Notes: generated by a model not told the origin, from the letters alone. A stretch of DNA of 64,000 nucleotides from Pseudopedobacter saltans DSM 12145 (GCF_000190735.1 NC_015177.1:2232001-2296000); one strand, 5' to 3'; shown: positions 18,701 to 27,102, numbered from the stretch's first letter. Made by a program: numbers and translations.

Positions 18701-18772
18701 AATTACGAAGGAAACGATGACATTTTACCGGAAGCAAAAGAGAAGTTACAAAAACTAAATAGCGGAAAGTAA
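15746..18772 (+). CDS. Large secreted tetratricopeptide-repeat protein
   Basis: About 1008 residues: a signal peptide (MLKKITLTASILYTAINLEAQ) followed by TPR/Sel1-like helix pairs along almost the whole length, for example QHPESAKTKQAYFQVGRYYF, LNDWTSEYTERALMSISSIY and NFEIAYTYF-type turns of the YbgF/BamD style. I chose the ATG at 15746 because it puts the charged residues directly before the hydrophobic core; an in-frame ATG at 15731 adds five residues. It heads a co-directional set with a barrel protein, a HU/SPOR protein and ExbB-ExbD-TonB, so it is probably a periplasmic scaffold for an energised outer-membrane complex. That role is inference. Confidence 0.8.
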   Translation: MLKKITLTASILYTAINLEAQTPLQYHINDKYKNALELLEKGKYATASSLFRDVEKLNYTTSEQADNRVDISEIKINAQYYRALCALELKNDDAIDLFLSFIRQHPESAKTKQAYFQVGRYYFRQANYKEALNWFTKVSTIDMSGDEAIEYKFKTAYSYFEVQNYEDAKPLFNMVQDTKSDYAEQATYYYAYIAYLDKDYKASLKSFEKLKNSKNYERSYPYYISAIYFLDKRYDDVIAYAIPILNTTQQQYETQMFRIVAASYFAKEDYANAAKYYEKFIANDGGKSQNNQDSYQIGYTYYKLKKYDKAVEQLIKLNADLNAHSQFGFYTLGDSYLKTLNKQGARNAFLESSKMNFDADIQEDALFNFAKLSYELEFHNIALDAAKTYLKNYPRSPKLNEAKTLLANILLNTKNYREAIDILEGIKNKDEDAKEAYQKVTYFRALEFYNERAFENAIGMFLKSNTYPIDPEVHALATYWCAESMYEVRKYGESVNYFENFLKMPASRKTDLYNYANYALGYAALEGENYGKAATYLDKFLKGNEKDQSTINDATLRLADAYFGSKNYGAALSYYNRIIASKTSSEDYALFQRGVIEGLMNQPDTKIATLQSLLNKFPNSNYADDAGFEIAYTYFLIGQGEKSRSDLVALIEKYPRSSYVPRALVTIGLVYYDQQNDAAALDAFKKVVSEYKSTDEAQQAIKLIERIYIDSGNATGFIDYANTTSIGNYTVAEQDNIMFQAANARYLRGDWNGAVESINAYFDKFPKAIQDKQAKFIRAESYKNLGKYAPAIIDYEYILNDWTSEYTERALMSISSIYLKNKQYNEAIVHLKKLEIASEYKANYQYAINNLMKAYEGLVVPDEVLKYAKIIREYEKSSEQDKDLATLYAGKAYLIKGENAAAQKEFDALVKKSKTVEAAEAKYLIAKIEYEKKDYKASQKTCFDLINNMPNYDYWVAKSFLLLADNYVALKDTFQAKSTLQSIIDNYEGNDDILPEAKEKLQKLNSGK

Positions 18773-18881
18773 GAGATTAGAGACGAGAAAACGGGCAAGG
18801 TTTGTTGCTCAAATTAATAAAGCAGAAAAATTTTATAGGTTCTCCGGACAAATAGGAAACAGATAAAAAAACGAAAAACAG

Positions 18882-20600
18882 ATGAAACTATCATATAATT
18901 TAAATCGTTACTTATTATTGTGCTTACTAGGTGTAAATACTTCTTTATTTGCACAGGTAAAAACAGAGGAAAAGAAACCACAGGAAGAAAAACCAAAAGC
19001 AGCAGTTACGGAAGAAGTTGAAGTGGTTAGATCTTACAAACCTATTCTTGCAGATGCGGTAAAGATTAGAAGAAATCCTGATCTTAATGAAAAGAAGGTA
19101 TTCAATCCGAAAGTAAAATACAATCCTATAGATAAAAAGTTAGAGCTGGATTCGGAAATTGGCGCATTAGAAGCTCAAAAACTGATAAAGCAAGACGAAG
19201 AAACCCTGTACAATAACTTTGCTAAGTTCGGTATGGGAAATCTTGGCAGTACACTGGGTGCACTACATATTGGAACAGATAGAGACGAGGCATTACAAGC
19301 TGGGTTTAACTTTAACCATTGGGCCAATAGTAATGGTACTTTAAATAAGCAAAAGATGTCCGAGCAATCGATTGGTGCTTATGGAAGAAGTATTGGCGAT
19401 AATATTGTGCTGGACGGAAAGTTGAACTATAACCGTCGAAGCAATTATTTTTATGGTGTAAACCCTGAAGATGCCAATTTTAATTTAGACCCTAAAAAAC
19501 AAAGATTTAATCTTTTTGAAGGAGATGGCTTAATTTACAACCGAATTGACCCTAATGACATGGATAAGTTTGCATATGCAGCTAAAATAAACGGCTATAT
19601 ATTCAACAATATCTTCGAAGGAAAAGAAACAGGTGTCGCACTTTCAGGTGGTTTAAGTAAAAACCTTAACAAATTCCAAATAGGTGCAAACGGTTTATTG
19701 GATTTCACTACTAGTAAAGATTTTGCTTACTCTTTAGACAATCATATTTTTAAAGTCAACCCTTTTATTAAGTTGGATGGAGAGAAATTTAAACTTACGG
19801 CGGGAATCAACTATATTGCAGAATTCGGAACGAATTCCAATTCGAATCTTTTCCCTAATGCCAGTATAGATTTTTCATTGGTAAAGAATTATCTTGGATT
19901 ATTTGCGAAACTTGATGGTAATGTAAATAAAACCAGGTTGAAAGATTTAAGCTATGTAAATCCTTTCATCAATGAAAATATTGATATCAGAAATCAGATT
20001 GAAAAATTCAATATTTCGGGAGGTATTAAGGGGACACTCGCTGCAAATATTGGATACAAAGCTTATATCAGCTATAAAAATATAGATAATTTCGCCTATT
20101 TCGTAAACGATACTACGCGTAGGGAAACTTTCAATCTGGAATATGAATCGGGCAATACCAGTGTATTTGGCATTACCGGTGAACTTAACATCAAATTTTC
20201 TGACATTGCCAGAATTGACAGTAAACTGGAGCTGAATCAGTACACACTGAAACATGAGCTGAATGCATGGCAACATCCTTCTGCTAAATTGACTACTAAT
20301 GCTTCTTTTAAAATAGCTAAGAAGGTGAAGTTAGATGCTGATTTATATTTTCAAGGCCCTACAAAAGCAAAGTTGTATGAACCAGATCCAACATCTTCTA
20401 CGGTTCCAGCTCCTTTGATTGGAAATATCAAGACATTAAAGTCATTTGCAGACCTTGGTGTTGGTGCAGAATATCTTTATAATAAACGGATTAGTGCATT
20501 TTTAAGAGTAAATAACCTGTTCAATTCGGATTATCAAAGATATTTGTATTATCCTAGTTACGGATTTAACATTCTTGGTGGTATCAGTTACGGATTTTAA
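18882..20600 (+). CDS. TonB-dependent-receptor-like outer-membrane barrel without plug
   Basis: A 572-residue protein with a signal peptide (about residues 1-25, ending in SLFAQ), a 20-residue Lys/Glu/Pro-rich linker, then the segment EEVEVVRSYKPILADAVKIR, which could act as a TonB-box-like contact. The rest is beta-strand repeats ending SYGFNILGGISYGF with the terminal Phe of outer-membrane barrels; RVNNLFNSDYQRYLYYPSYG resembles the C-terminus of TonB-dependent receptors. No carboxypeptidase-like or plug domain is visible, and the length is below a full receptor. It sits 109 bp after the TPR gene and before a HU/SPOR gene. The ligand is unknown. Confidence 0.75.
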   Translation: MKLSYNLNRYLLLCLLGVNTSLFAQVKTEEKKPQEEKPKAAVTEEVEVVRSYKPILADAVKIRRNPDLNEKKVFNPKVKYNPIDKKLELDSEIGALEAQKLIKQDEETLYNNFAKFGMGNLGSTLGALHIGTDRDEALQAGFNFNHWANSNGTLNKQKMSEQSIGAYGRSIGDNIVLDGKLNYNRRSNYFYGVNPEDANFNLDPKKQRFNLFEGDGLIYNRIDPNDMDKFAYAAKINGYIFNNIFEGKETGVALSGGLSKNLNKFQIGANGLLDFTTSKDFAYSLDNHIFKVNPFIKLDGEKFKLTAGINYIAEFGTNSNSNLFPNASIDFSLVKNYLGLFAKLDGNVNKTRLKDLSYVNPFINENIDIRNQIEKFNISGGIKGTLAANIGYKAYISYKNIDNFAYFVNDTTRRETFNLEYESGNTSVFGITGELNIKFSDIARIDSKLELNQYTLKHELNAWQHPSAKLTTNASFKIAKKVKLDADLYFQGPTKAKLYEPDPTSSTVPAPLIGNIKTLKSFADLGVGAEYLYNKRISAFLRVNNLFNSDYQRYLYYPSYGFNILGGISYGF

Positions 20601-20645
20601 AAGCATTTTTTTTCGTTATATAAAAAAGCTATTTTTACGCACAAA

Positions 20646-21722
20646 ATGGAAATCCCCTTAAATCTGAGAGCGCTTATAGAAAAAAATAATCGGGTAATTT
20701 TACCCGGTATTGGTGCGTTCTATAAAAAAAGGACAGAGGGATTTTTTGATGAAAATAGAAATAGCTTTTATCCTCCTAAAGAAGATATCTCTTTTAGCTA
20801 TAACTTAATTGAGAGGGCAGATCAATCATCTTATTCCGAAGCTGAAGTCAATTTTATTACTTCATTAACAGATAAAGCAAAGGAATCTATCTCTAAGTCC
20901 GGAGAATTCTATCTGAAAGACCTGGGAAACTTAAAAAGGAAAGGTGATGTTATTGTTTTCGAAAAAACTTTAGATCAGCATAATTTTAACAGTTCTTTCT
21001 TTGGTTTACCTGTACTGGACTTACCTAAAGAAGAACCTAAACCTGTTTTAATACCGGAATCAGTCTCAGTTATTGCAACGACACCGTATGTAAATACAAA
21101 CCAGGGATTTTCATTAGCTGAACAGGCTTTAAGTGTATCAATGGAGAGTGAATCTGAACCTGTTGTATCTGAATCTAAATCGAAAATCTGGTTATTTTCA
21201 TTTTTAATACTGATTATTTTAGGTCTTGGAGGTTTTGCTTTTTATCAATTCAATCCGCAGATTGTTGATAATGTCTGGAAGCAATTAAACCCTGACCAGA
21301 AAATAAATACTGCGCCGCCGACTGTTGTAAAAATTGATTCCGACAGCCTGGATAAACAGATTGCCGATTCTATATATAACCAAAATATAGAAACGGAACT
21401 AGCTAATCAGGGATTTGAAGCTGAAAAGCTTAAAGATTCTGCCGATATTAGTATTCAGAAACGTACTGTACCAAATCCTAATGGAATTCGTTATGAAATA
21501 ATAATAAGTGCATGGAGAACAGAGGCCAAGGCATTAAGTGAACTGAAAAAGCTAAGGGCTAATGGTATTGATGCCCATATTGTTGATGATGCGGGAGGAT
21601 TGATGATAAAAATTAGTGCAGCAACATTATATTCCAAGGAAGACGCGGAAAAAGAACTGAGAAGAATCAGAGAAGAATTAAATCCTGAGGCTTTCATAAA
21701 ACCCTTTAAATCATTAAATTAA
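20646..21722 (+). CDS. HU-domain and SPOR-domain single-pass membrane protein
   Basis: A 358-residue protein. Residues 1-125 match the HU-like (CCDC81-type) domains of Bacteroidota (LRALIEKNNRVILPGIGAFY, then SKSGEFYLKDLGNLKRKGD). One membrane segment is near 181-201 (IWLFSFLILIILGLGGFAFY). The C-terminus (about 280-350) is a SPOR domain with the repeated alpha/beta pattern YEIIISAWRTEAKALSELKK. SPOR domains bind denuded peptidoglycan, so the C-terminus should be periplasmic and the HU part cytoplasmic. exbB follows after 21 bp, implying one operon. Confidence 0.8.
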   Translation: MEIPLNLRALIEKNNRVILPGIGAFYKKRTEGFFDENRNSFYPPKEDISFSYNLIERADQSSYSEAEVNFITSLTDKAKESISKSGEFYLKDLGNLKRKGDVIVFEKTLDQHNFNSSFFGLPVLDLPKEEPKPVLIPESVSVIATTPYVNTNQGFSLAEQALSVSMESESEPVVSESKSKIWLFSFLILIILGLGGFAFYQFNPQIVDNVWKQLNPDQKINTAPPTVVKIDSDSLDKQIADSIYNQNIETELANQGFEAEKLKDSADISIQKRTVPNPNGIRYEIIISAWRTEAKALSELKKLRANGIDAHIVDDAGGLMIKISAATLYSKEDAEKELRRIREELNPEAFIKPFKSLN

Positions 21723-21743
21723 TTAAAATCAAGAATAATAATT

Positions 21744-22433
21744 ATGTTTCTACAAGATACTGTTGATACATTTTCGAACACCATCCAGGCGATGCAACAA
21801 GAGGTTCCTCAACAAGAATTAAGTTTATTTGAGCTTTTGTCCAAGGGAGGATGGGTGATGATTCCTTTAACTTTGTTAGCATTATTAGGCCTTATCATTT
21901 TCTTCGAACGTTATTTAACTATTAAAAAAGCCTCTAAAGACGAAAGTCAATTGATTTTACAGGTAAAATCAAGTATCAAGACCGGTAATCTTGACTCAGC
22001 TATTGCAATCTGTAAAAGTAGTAATAGTCCTTTAGGCAGAATGCTACAAAAAGGTTTATTAAGAGTTGGGAGACCTATTAAAGAAATCGAAGGTTCTATT
22101 GAAAATGTAGGTAAACTTGAGGTTTCTAAATTAGAGAAAAACGTAGGTATTTTGGGTATCATTGCAGGTATCGCTCCGATGCTTGGGTTCGTTGGTACAA
22201 TTATAGGGGTGATCACTATCTTCCACGATGTTTCTGTAAAAGGAATTATCGAAATTGGAACAATTTCTGGTGGTTTATATGTAAAAATGATTTCTTCCGC
22301 TACGGGATTGATTATAGGTATTGTATCATATGTTTTCTATAATATTTTAATGATGATGATTGATAAAGTTATCTTAAAAATGGAAACAGATTCTATTGAG
22401 TTTATTGATTTATTAGAAGAACCGGGAAGATAA
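21744..22433 (+). CDS. exbB: MotA/TolQ/ExbB proton channel family protein
   Basis: A 229-residue inner-membrane protein with three membrane segments: residues about 35-55 (GGWVMIPLTLLALLGLIIFF), then the paired segments after residue 130 (ILGIIAGIAPMLGFVGTIIG and SSATGLIIGIVSYVFYNIL). ExbB pentamers surround ExbD and use the proton gradient to drive TonB or Tol proteins. It begins 21 bp after the SPOR gene and is followed by exbD after one base, so the proton-motor genes are one operon. Confidence 0.93.
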   Translation: MFLQDTVDTFSNTIQAMQQEVPQQELSLFELLSKGGWVMIPLTLLALLGLIIFFERYLTIKKASKDESQLILQVKSSIKTGNLDSAIAICKSSNSPLGRMLQKGLLRVGRPIKEIEGSIENVGKLEVSKLEKNVGILGIIAGIAPMLGFVGTIIGVITIFHDVSVKGIIEIGTISGGLYVKMISSATGLIIGIVSYVFYNILMMMIDKVILKMETDSIEFIDLLEEPGR

Positions 22434-22434
22434 A

Positions 22435-22833
22435 ATGAACTTTAGAAAAAGACAAAGACCTCAGGTAAGAGTACATACTGACGCCTTAAACGACATTATG
22501 TTCTTCTTGCTGCTTTTCTTTTTGCTGGCTTCTGCTGTTGTCAACCCCAATGTGGTTAAATTATTTCTGCCACGTTCAAGTTCAGGACAGTCAGTGCCTC
22601 AAAAGACAATAAATGTTTCTATCACAAAGGATCTGAAATATTATGTGGAAAAAGAACCGGTTCCTTTCGAAGCGTTAGAACAAAAGATATTACCTTATCA
22701 GCAGGCTAATCCTGAGCTGACGATTATTTTATATGCTGACAGATCTATTGCTATTGAAAACATCGTAAATCTGACGGATATAGCTAATAAATTGAGGGTG
22801 AAATTGGTTTTGGCAACTGAGACAAAAGAGTAG
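22435..22833 (+). CDS. exbD: ExbD/TolR family biopolymer transport protein
   Basis: A 132-residue protein with a short cytoplasmic arm, one membrane helix (IMFFLLLFFLLASAVV) and a periplasmic domain. The conserved membrane aspartate of the family is present as Asp20 in ALNDIMFFLL. The periplasmic portion ends in the usual LTDIANKLRVKLVLAT pattern. Together with the preceding ExbB it forms the proton-driven motor. The TonB-like gene follows after 4 bp. Confidence 0.93.
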   Translation: MNFRKRQRPQVRVHTDALNDIMFFLLLFFLLASAVVNPNVVKLFLPRSSSGQSVPQKTINVSITKDLKYYVEKEPVPFEALEQKILPYQQANPELTIILYADRSIAIENIVNLTDIANKLRVKLVLATETKE

Positions 22834-22837
22834 AATA

Positions 22838-23674
22838 ATGATTAACTTATTAAAATCAAGCCCCGATAACAATTATCCAAAGGCGATAGCTATTTCTATT
22901 GCGCTTTTGGGAGGCTTTTTAATATTAAGCATTTTCTATATTATCAACAGAGCAGAACCTTTGGAAGAGGTTGGTACAGGAGGTATTATTGTAAATTACG
23001 GTACTTCTGATATAGGAATGGGTGACGACTACATGAGTGTTGAAGAACCTTCTTCTGATCCTAATGCTAACCAAACTGCTCCTGATAAGATCACTCCGGA
23101 TGCAGACGTAACTCCGCAAAAGACGGTAAATCAAACTGCTGACAATAAAATTGTCACTCAGGATTTTCAGGATGCTCCTGCCGTAAATACAAAAACAGAA
23201 ACTAAAACAAATACAGCCCCTACCCAAAATACCGAAACTAAAGAAAGCAAACCGGTTGTTAATCAGAATGCACTTTATAAAGGTAAAAAGAGTCAGGGTA
23301 CAGGACAAGGTGATGGTACTGGTGACGAAGCCGGTAATCAGGGAAAAGTATTAGGTGATCCATTAGCTAACAATTATGATGGTACAGGATCTGGAAATGG
23401 TGGTGTAGCGCTTTCAATTGCCAGCAGAAGATTCGTGGCTTCTCCGGTTATTAAGGATGACGGACAAAAATCGGGAAAAGTTGTAGTAGAAATCAGGGTG
23501 GATAAAAATGGAAATGTAATTGCCGCCAAAGCTGGTGCGAGAGGTACAACACTAACTGATAATGACCTTTGGGATAAATGTGAAAGAGCTGCCTTAGGTT
23601 CAAGATTTAATACATTAGATTCAGCTCCGGATACTCAAATTGGATATATCACTTTTAATTTTAAGGTGAAGTAG
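22838..23674 (+). CDS. TonB-like energy transducer
   Basis: A 278-residue protein with an N-terminal signal-anchor (about 16-36, AIAISIALLGGFLILSIFYI), a long Pro/Thr/Gln/Asn-rich periplasmic spacer to about 150, a Gly-rich stretch (GTGQGDGTGDEAGNQGK) and a C-terminal TonB-like domain with VVVEIRVDKNGNVIAAKAGA and IGYITFNFKV. This is the usual layout of Bacteroidota TonB proteins, which carry energy from ExbBD to outer-membrane proteins. It is the last gene of the motor operon, and its natural partner may be the plug-less barrel encoded upstream. Confidence 0.85.
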   Translation: MINLLKSSPDNNYPKAIAISIALLGGFLILSIFYIINRAEPLEEVGTGGIIVNYGTSDIGMGDDYMSVEEPSSDPNANQTAPDKITPDADVTPQKTVNQTADNKIVTQDFQDAPAVNTKTETKTNTAPTQNTETKESKPVVNQNALYKGKKSQGTGQGDGTGDEAGNQGKVLGDPLANNYDGTGSGNGGVALSIASRRFVASPVIKDDGQKSGKVVVEIRVDKNGNVIAAKAGARGTTLTDNDLWDKCERAALGSRFNTLDSAPDTQIGYITFNFKVK

Positions 23675-23734
23675 AACAATTTTTTTAACCACGGAGATAC
23701 TAGGAACACACATTTTTTAGTTGACAGTTAGAAT

Positions 23735-23830
23735 ACCTATGTTTAATTGTTCATAGTCGATGGTCAATAGTCGGCAGCTTCGTACGAAATACTTACTAAT
23801 GAACTTAATGAAACAGTGAACTCAATATTC
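23735..23830. repeat. Short heptamer-phased intergenic repeat
   Basis: Between tonB and folC the sequence CATAGTCGATGGTCAATAGT shows a 7-bp period (AGTCGAT/GGTCAAT/AGTCGGC), followed by a stretch of TAATGAA/TGAACT type. A related heptamer stretch on the opposite strand is at 38262-38280. Confidence 0.4.
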
Positions 23831-23837
23831 AGCTAAA

Positions 23838-25118
23838 ATGGCCTACCAGGACACCATAAAATATCTATATAGCAGATTACCCATGTTTACCAAAATAGGT
23901 GCATCTGCTATAAAAAAGGACATTACCAATACCGCAGCATTCTGTCGGGCATTAGACAATCCTCATTTAAAATTCAAATCTATACATGTAGGCGGAACGA
24001 ATGGCAAAGGATCTACATCTCATATGATAGCCGCCATCCTCCAAACTGCCGGATACAGGACCGGCTTATATACTTCTCCTCATCTAAAGGATTTTCGTGA
24101 GCGTATAAAAGTAAACGGAGAAATGATTTCTGAAGAAGCAGTGATTCGTTTTGTTGATGAGAATAAACCATATATTGAAACTATTGAACCTTCTTTTTTT
24201 GAAGTTACGGTCGCAATGGCTTTTGATCACTTTGCAAAAGAACAAGTTGATATTGCAGTAATAGAAGTAGGTTTAGGCGGCCGTCTGGATTCCACGAATA
24301 TTATCTTACCTGAATTATCGGTTATCACCAATATCGGTTTTGACCACATGCAGATTTTGGGAGATACATTAGATAAGATTGCATTCGAAAAGGCGGGAAT
24401 AATTAAAAAAGGAACTCCGGTAGTAATTGGTGAATATTTACCGGAAACCTTACCTGTATTTAAAGAAAAAGCTGAGCAGGAACACAGCCCGATCTATTTT
24501 GCACAGGACATATTCAAAACCGAGTTTATTGAAGGTCATTCTTCTACTATCTCGGTTAAAGTAGATAAGGGAACTGAGTCCGACAATCTCGAACTGGATT
24601 TAACAGGCTTATATCAATTGAAGAATATAAAAACAGTTCTCGCATCTGTTGATGAGCTCAGAAAAAAGGGTTTTATTATTTCTGAAAGTCATGTCAAAAC
24701 AGCACTAAAAGATGTAAAAGGGTTAACCGGGCTGATGGGTAGATGGCAAACCTTACAGAAAAACCCTTTGGTAATTTGCGATACCGGACATAACGAGGAC
24801 GGAATTAAGGAAGTATTAAAAAATATCGCCATAACACCGCATAAACAATTGCACATGGTGTTAGGTATGGTAAAGGATAAAGATATTTCCAAAGTTTTGC
24901 AACTGCTTCCTAAACAGGCAATTTATTACTTCTGCGCTCCAGATTTCGAGCGGGCAAAAAATCCCTCAGAACTGGCTGCTGAAGCCGCGATTTACGGACT
25001 TGAGGGAAATCACTACGACAGCATACAGAAAGCGCTGGAGACTGCTAAAAATAATGCAAAACCAGATGATCTGGTATTTGTAGGTGGAAGTACTTTTGTA
25101 GTTGCCGAAATAGTTTAA
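23838..25118 (+). CDS. folC: Bifunctional folylpolyglutamate / dihydrofolate synthase
   Basis: A 426-residue cytoplasmic Mur-ligase-type enzyme that adds glutamate to dihydropteroate and folates with ATP. The P-loop HVGGTNGKGSTSHMIAAIL is near residues 51-69, followed by GLYTSPHLKDFRERI, the VIEVGLGGRLDSTN metal-binding block, GFDHMQILGDTLDKIAFEKA and a C-terminal ligase domain with LVICDTGHNEDGIKEVL. Length is normal. It starts 163 bp after the TonB-like gene behind a repeat, so it probably has its own promoter. Confidence 0.96.
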   Translation: MAYQDTIKYLYSRLPMFTKIGASAIKKDITNTAAFCRALDNPHLKFKSIHVGGTNGKGSTSHMIAAILQTAGYRTGLYTSPHLKDFRERIKVNGEMISEEAVIRFVDENKPYIETIEPSFFEVTVAMAFDHFAKEQVDIAVIEVGLGGRLDSTNIILPELSVITNIGFDHMQILGDTLDKIAFEKAGIIKKGTPVVIGEYLPETLPVFKEKAEQEHSPIYFAQDIFKTEFIEGHSSTISVKVDKGTESDNLELDLTGLYQLKNIKTVLASVDELRKKGFIISESHVKTALKDVKGLTGLMGRWQTLQKNPLVICDTGHNEDGIKEVLKNIAITPHKQLHMVLGMVKDKDISKVLQLLPKQAIYYFCAPDFERAKNPSELAAEAAIYGLEGNHYDSIQKALETAKNNAKPDDLVFVGGSTFVVAEIV

Positions 25119-25214
25119 TATTTCTAGTGTCGTATCAACGATAAAATGTCATATGCGTTTGCAACTCCCGTTGGGCGGGGCAAGCTCTGAGGTTCTCGAA
25201 GGGTCATTCCCAGA

Positions 25215-25241
25215 GGCTTCGATCCCGACAAGTCGGGAAGC
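25215..25241. repeat. 27-bp intergenic hairpin repeat, copy 1
   Basis: A 27-bp string containing a CCCGAC-AA-GTCGGG hairpin is present here and again, perfectly but in reverse orientation, at 44281-44307. It lies in the gap between folC and a convergent gene. Confidence 0.6.
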
Positions 25242-25266
25242 CTGACAAAATGTGGTTGACAGGGCA

Positions 25267-25992
25267 CTAGTTAATTCTATACTTTAATCCTATATTATGG
25301 CTTGATACTTTTATACCTTTTCCAGGTAAAGAAATTCCAATCAGTCCATCAGAAAACAAAGATAATTTTTCCATGACTCTAATGGAAGCTCCTAAACCGG
25401 TTACAAGAGAAACTTCCATAACAGATTCTTTGTAATGATAATCTACGGCTTCTGATTCTGAAGTTTCCATATATTCTTTGATAATTAAATCTTTTTGGGC
25501 ATATATAATTTCGGGACCAATTAACCATTGGAAGCTCAATATCTTTCCTCTATCTTTTGTCAAAGAAAGCGAGGAATAAGCAGACATTTGAAAAAATTTT
25601 GATTTATTGTCAGGAATCGCCAAATCTGTTCGCGTAGAAAGCCCACTCAACATGCTAGCGTAGAATAAATGCCCTTTCAGTGAAAAGCGGTCTGTTATTC
25701 CTTTTTCAAAACCTAAGAACAGCCCGGAACTGTAATCAAATTTGTCGAACGAAACAAAATCATTAACTATACTAAAATCAGACATCGATGAAGAATATCC
25801 CTTAAACTTTTTCTGTTTTCCGTCTTTCCAAAAATTATAACCGTAAGAAAGACTAACATAGAATTCTCCCCCACCTTGATTATAAAGATTTATAGGTCTT
25901 GGCCCATTAATTACAATTTGAGAATATGTATGGCTTATATTTAAGCCAAGAAATAAGAATGTAAGTATAACGACTGCGTATAATTTAAACAT
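25267..25992 (-). CDS. Hypothetical secreted outer-membrane protein
   Basis: A 241-residue protein with a clear signal peptide (about residues 1-25, ending HTYSQ) and strand-rich, aromatic sequence (GGGEFYVSLSYGYNFWKDG and GFEKGITDRFSLKGHLFYAS) ending in IGLKYRIN, typical of a small outer-membrane barrel. No family is recognised. It starts 16 bp after the lipoprotein gene upstream, so the two are probably co-transcribed and may work together at the cell surface. Confidence 0.6.
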   Translation of the reverse strand: MFKLYAVVILTFLFLGLNISHTYSQIVINGPRPINLYNQGGGEFYVSLSYGYNFWKDGKQKKFKGYSSSMSDFSIVNDFVSFDKFDYSSGLFLGFEKGITDRFSLKGHLFYASMLSGLSTRTDLAIPDNKSKFFQMSAYSSLSLTKDRGKILSFQWLIGPEIIYAQKDLIIKEYMETSESEAVDYHYKESVMEVSLVTGLGASIRVMEKLSLFSDGLIGISLPGKGIKVSSHNIGLKYRIN

Positions 25993-26008
25993 AAGACTAG
26001 TTAAAAAG

Positions 26009-26857
26009 TTATTTACAGGAAACTTCTACATTGGCTGTACCACTGTCTTGTTGCCCCATTGCTGTGAGAGTAGATCTTATACTAGTGAGTTTACTACCAT
26101 CAAACTTAAAGTCATTTGTGTAAACCGCATCCAGACCTATTCCTATTTCTATTCCAATTTCCCCTAGGTCTATCTCTCCCAAATCAGGCATTGTTTTTAA
26201 AGTGTAGGAAGTCATATATGCATTTCGAAGACATGGAATGAGATTCAAATTATAGGAGTCAGTAAATCCTAAATCACAAAAATTATCCTCCTTTTTACGA
26301 TCCAGGTATTTAAAATTGGTAAATTCAAACAAAACAAAACCCGATGCGGGATCCTTTATGACTGCATGGTTTAACCTATCTTTATTATCATAGGTTAGAT
26401 CGATGATTCCTTTATCATCCCCATATCCTTTTTCAATTCTGGTTAATAATTTTTTATCGTTATAATGATAAATATCTACCTGATTGGCATCTTCGATAAT
26501 TGTTTTTCCGTCAACATCTATATGTACTGCGACCTCTTTCTGCACACTTCCAAAATCCGTCATGTAAATACGGCTAACCATTTTTTTGTCGGACGATTTT
26601 CTTCCTTTAAAATACAAGAATTGTTTTGGGTTTTCCTTGGTTAGATAATGTGACTCTCCTTCTGAAGAAATATCTTCTATTAACATGGAATTTTCATCAT
26701 ACTTTATACTTCGTATTTCTCCGTCCGAATAGGTATATTTTGTAATCAAACAGTGAGCTCCGTTTCCACTGCCAATACCAACAGGTGTCATTACTGAATC
26801 ATCCTGGCGACAAGAAAACATAAATATCGCACAGACAGCAAGTATAATTTTACGCAT
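26009..26857 (-). CDS. Hypothetical lipoprotein
   Basis: A 282-residue protein whose N-terminus (MRKIILAVCAIFMFSCRQDD) is a lipoprotein signal with a lipobox-like FMFSC; Cys16 would carry the lipid. The mature part has repeated strand-turn phrases such as LIEDISSEGESHYL and LTRIEKGYGDDKGIIDLTYD, resembling secreted proteins with YD-like or DUF4595-type repeats, but I cannot name a family. It is the first gene of a probable two-gene unit with the barrel-like protein. Confidence 0.6.
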   Translation of the reverse strand: MRKIILAVCAIFMFSCRQDDSVMTPVGIGSGNGAHCLITKYTYSDGEIRSIKYDENSMLIEDISSEGESHYLTKENPKQFLYFKGRKSSDKKMVSRIYMTDFGSVQKEVAVHIDVDGKTIIEDANQVDIYHYNDKKLLTRIEKGYGDDKGIIDLTYDNKDRLNHAVIKDPASGFVLFEFTNFKYLDRKKEDNFCDLGFTDSYNLNLIPCLRNAYMTSYTLKTMPDLGEIDLGEIGIEIGIGLDAVYTNDFKFDGSKLTSIRSTLTAMGQQDSGTANVEVSCK

Positions 26858-27045
26858 TTAGGTTATAATTGATTATTAGTAAATATATAAATATTAACTT
26901 AAAACAACTTTAAATTAATTAAAAAACCGATAAATACAATTTATAACAAATAATAAATTCGAGAATACTTGTAATTCTATGTAATAACCGCTATAAAGGG
27001 AATATTTTCATCTTAGCTCTAAATGGGATTAGCTAGATGATTAAA

Positions 27046-27080
27046 CTGCCTGTTATGTTTTCGGGAAATATAACAGGCAG
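27046..27080 (-). terminator. Terminator hairpin after aguA
   Basis: An 11-bp perfect stem, CTGCCTGTTAT (27046-27056) with ATAACAGGCAG (27070-27080), lies 23 bp past the aguA stop. On the minus strand it is followed by TTTAA. Confidence 0.6.
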
Positions 27081-27102
27081 CTTTGCAATAACAAATCTGG
27101 AT

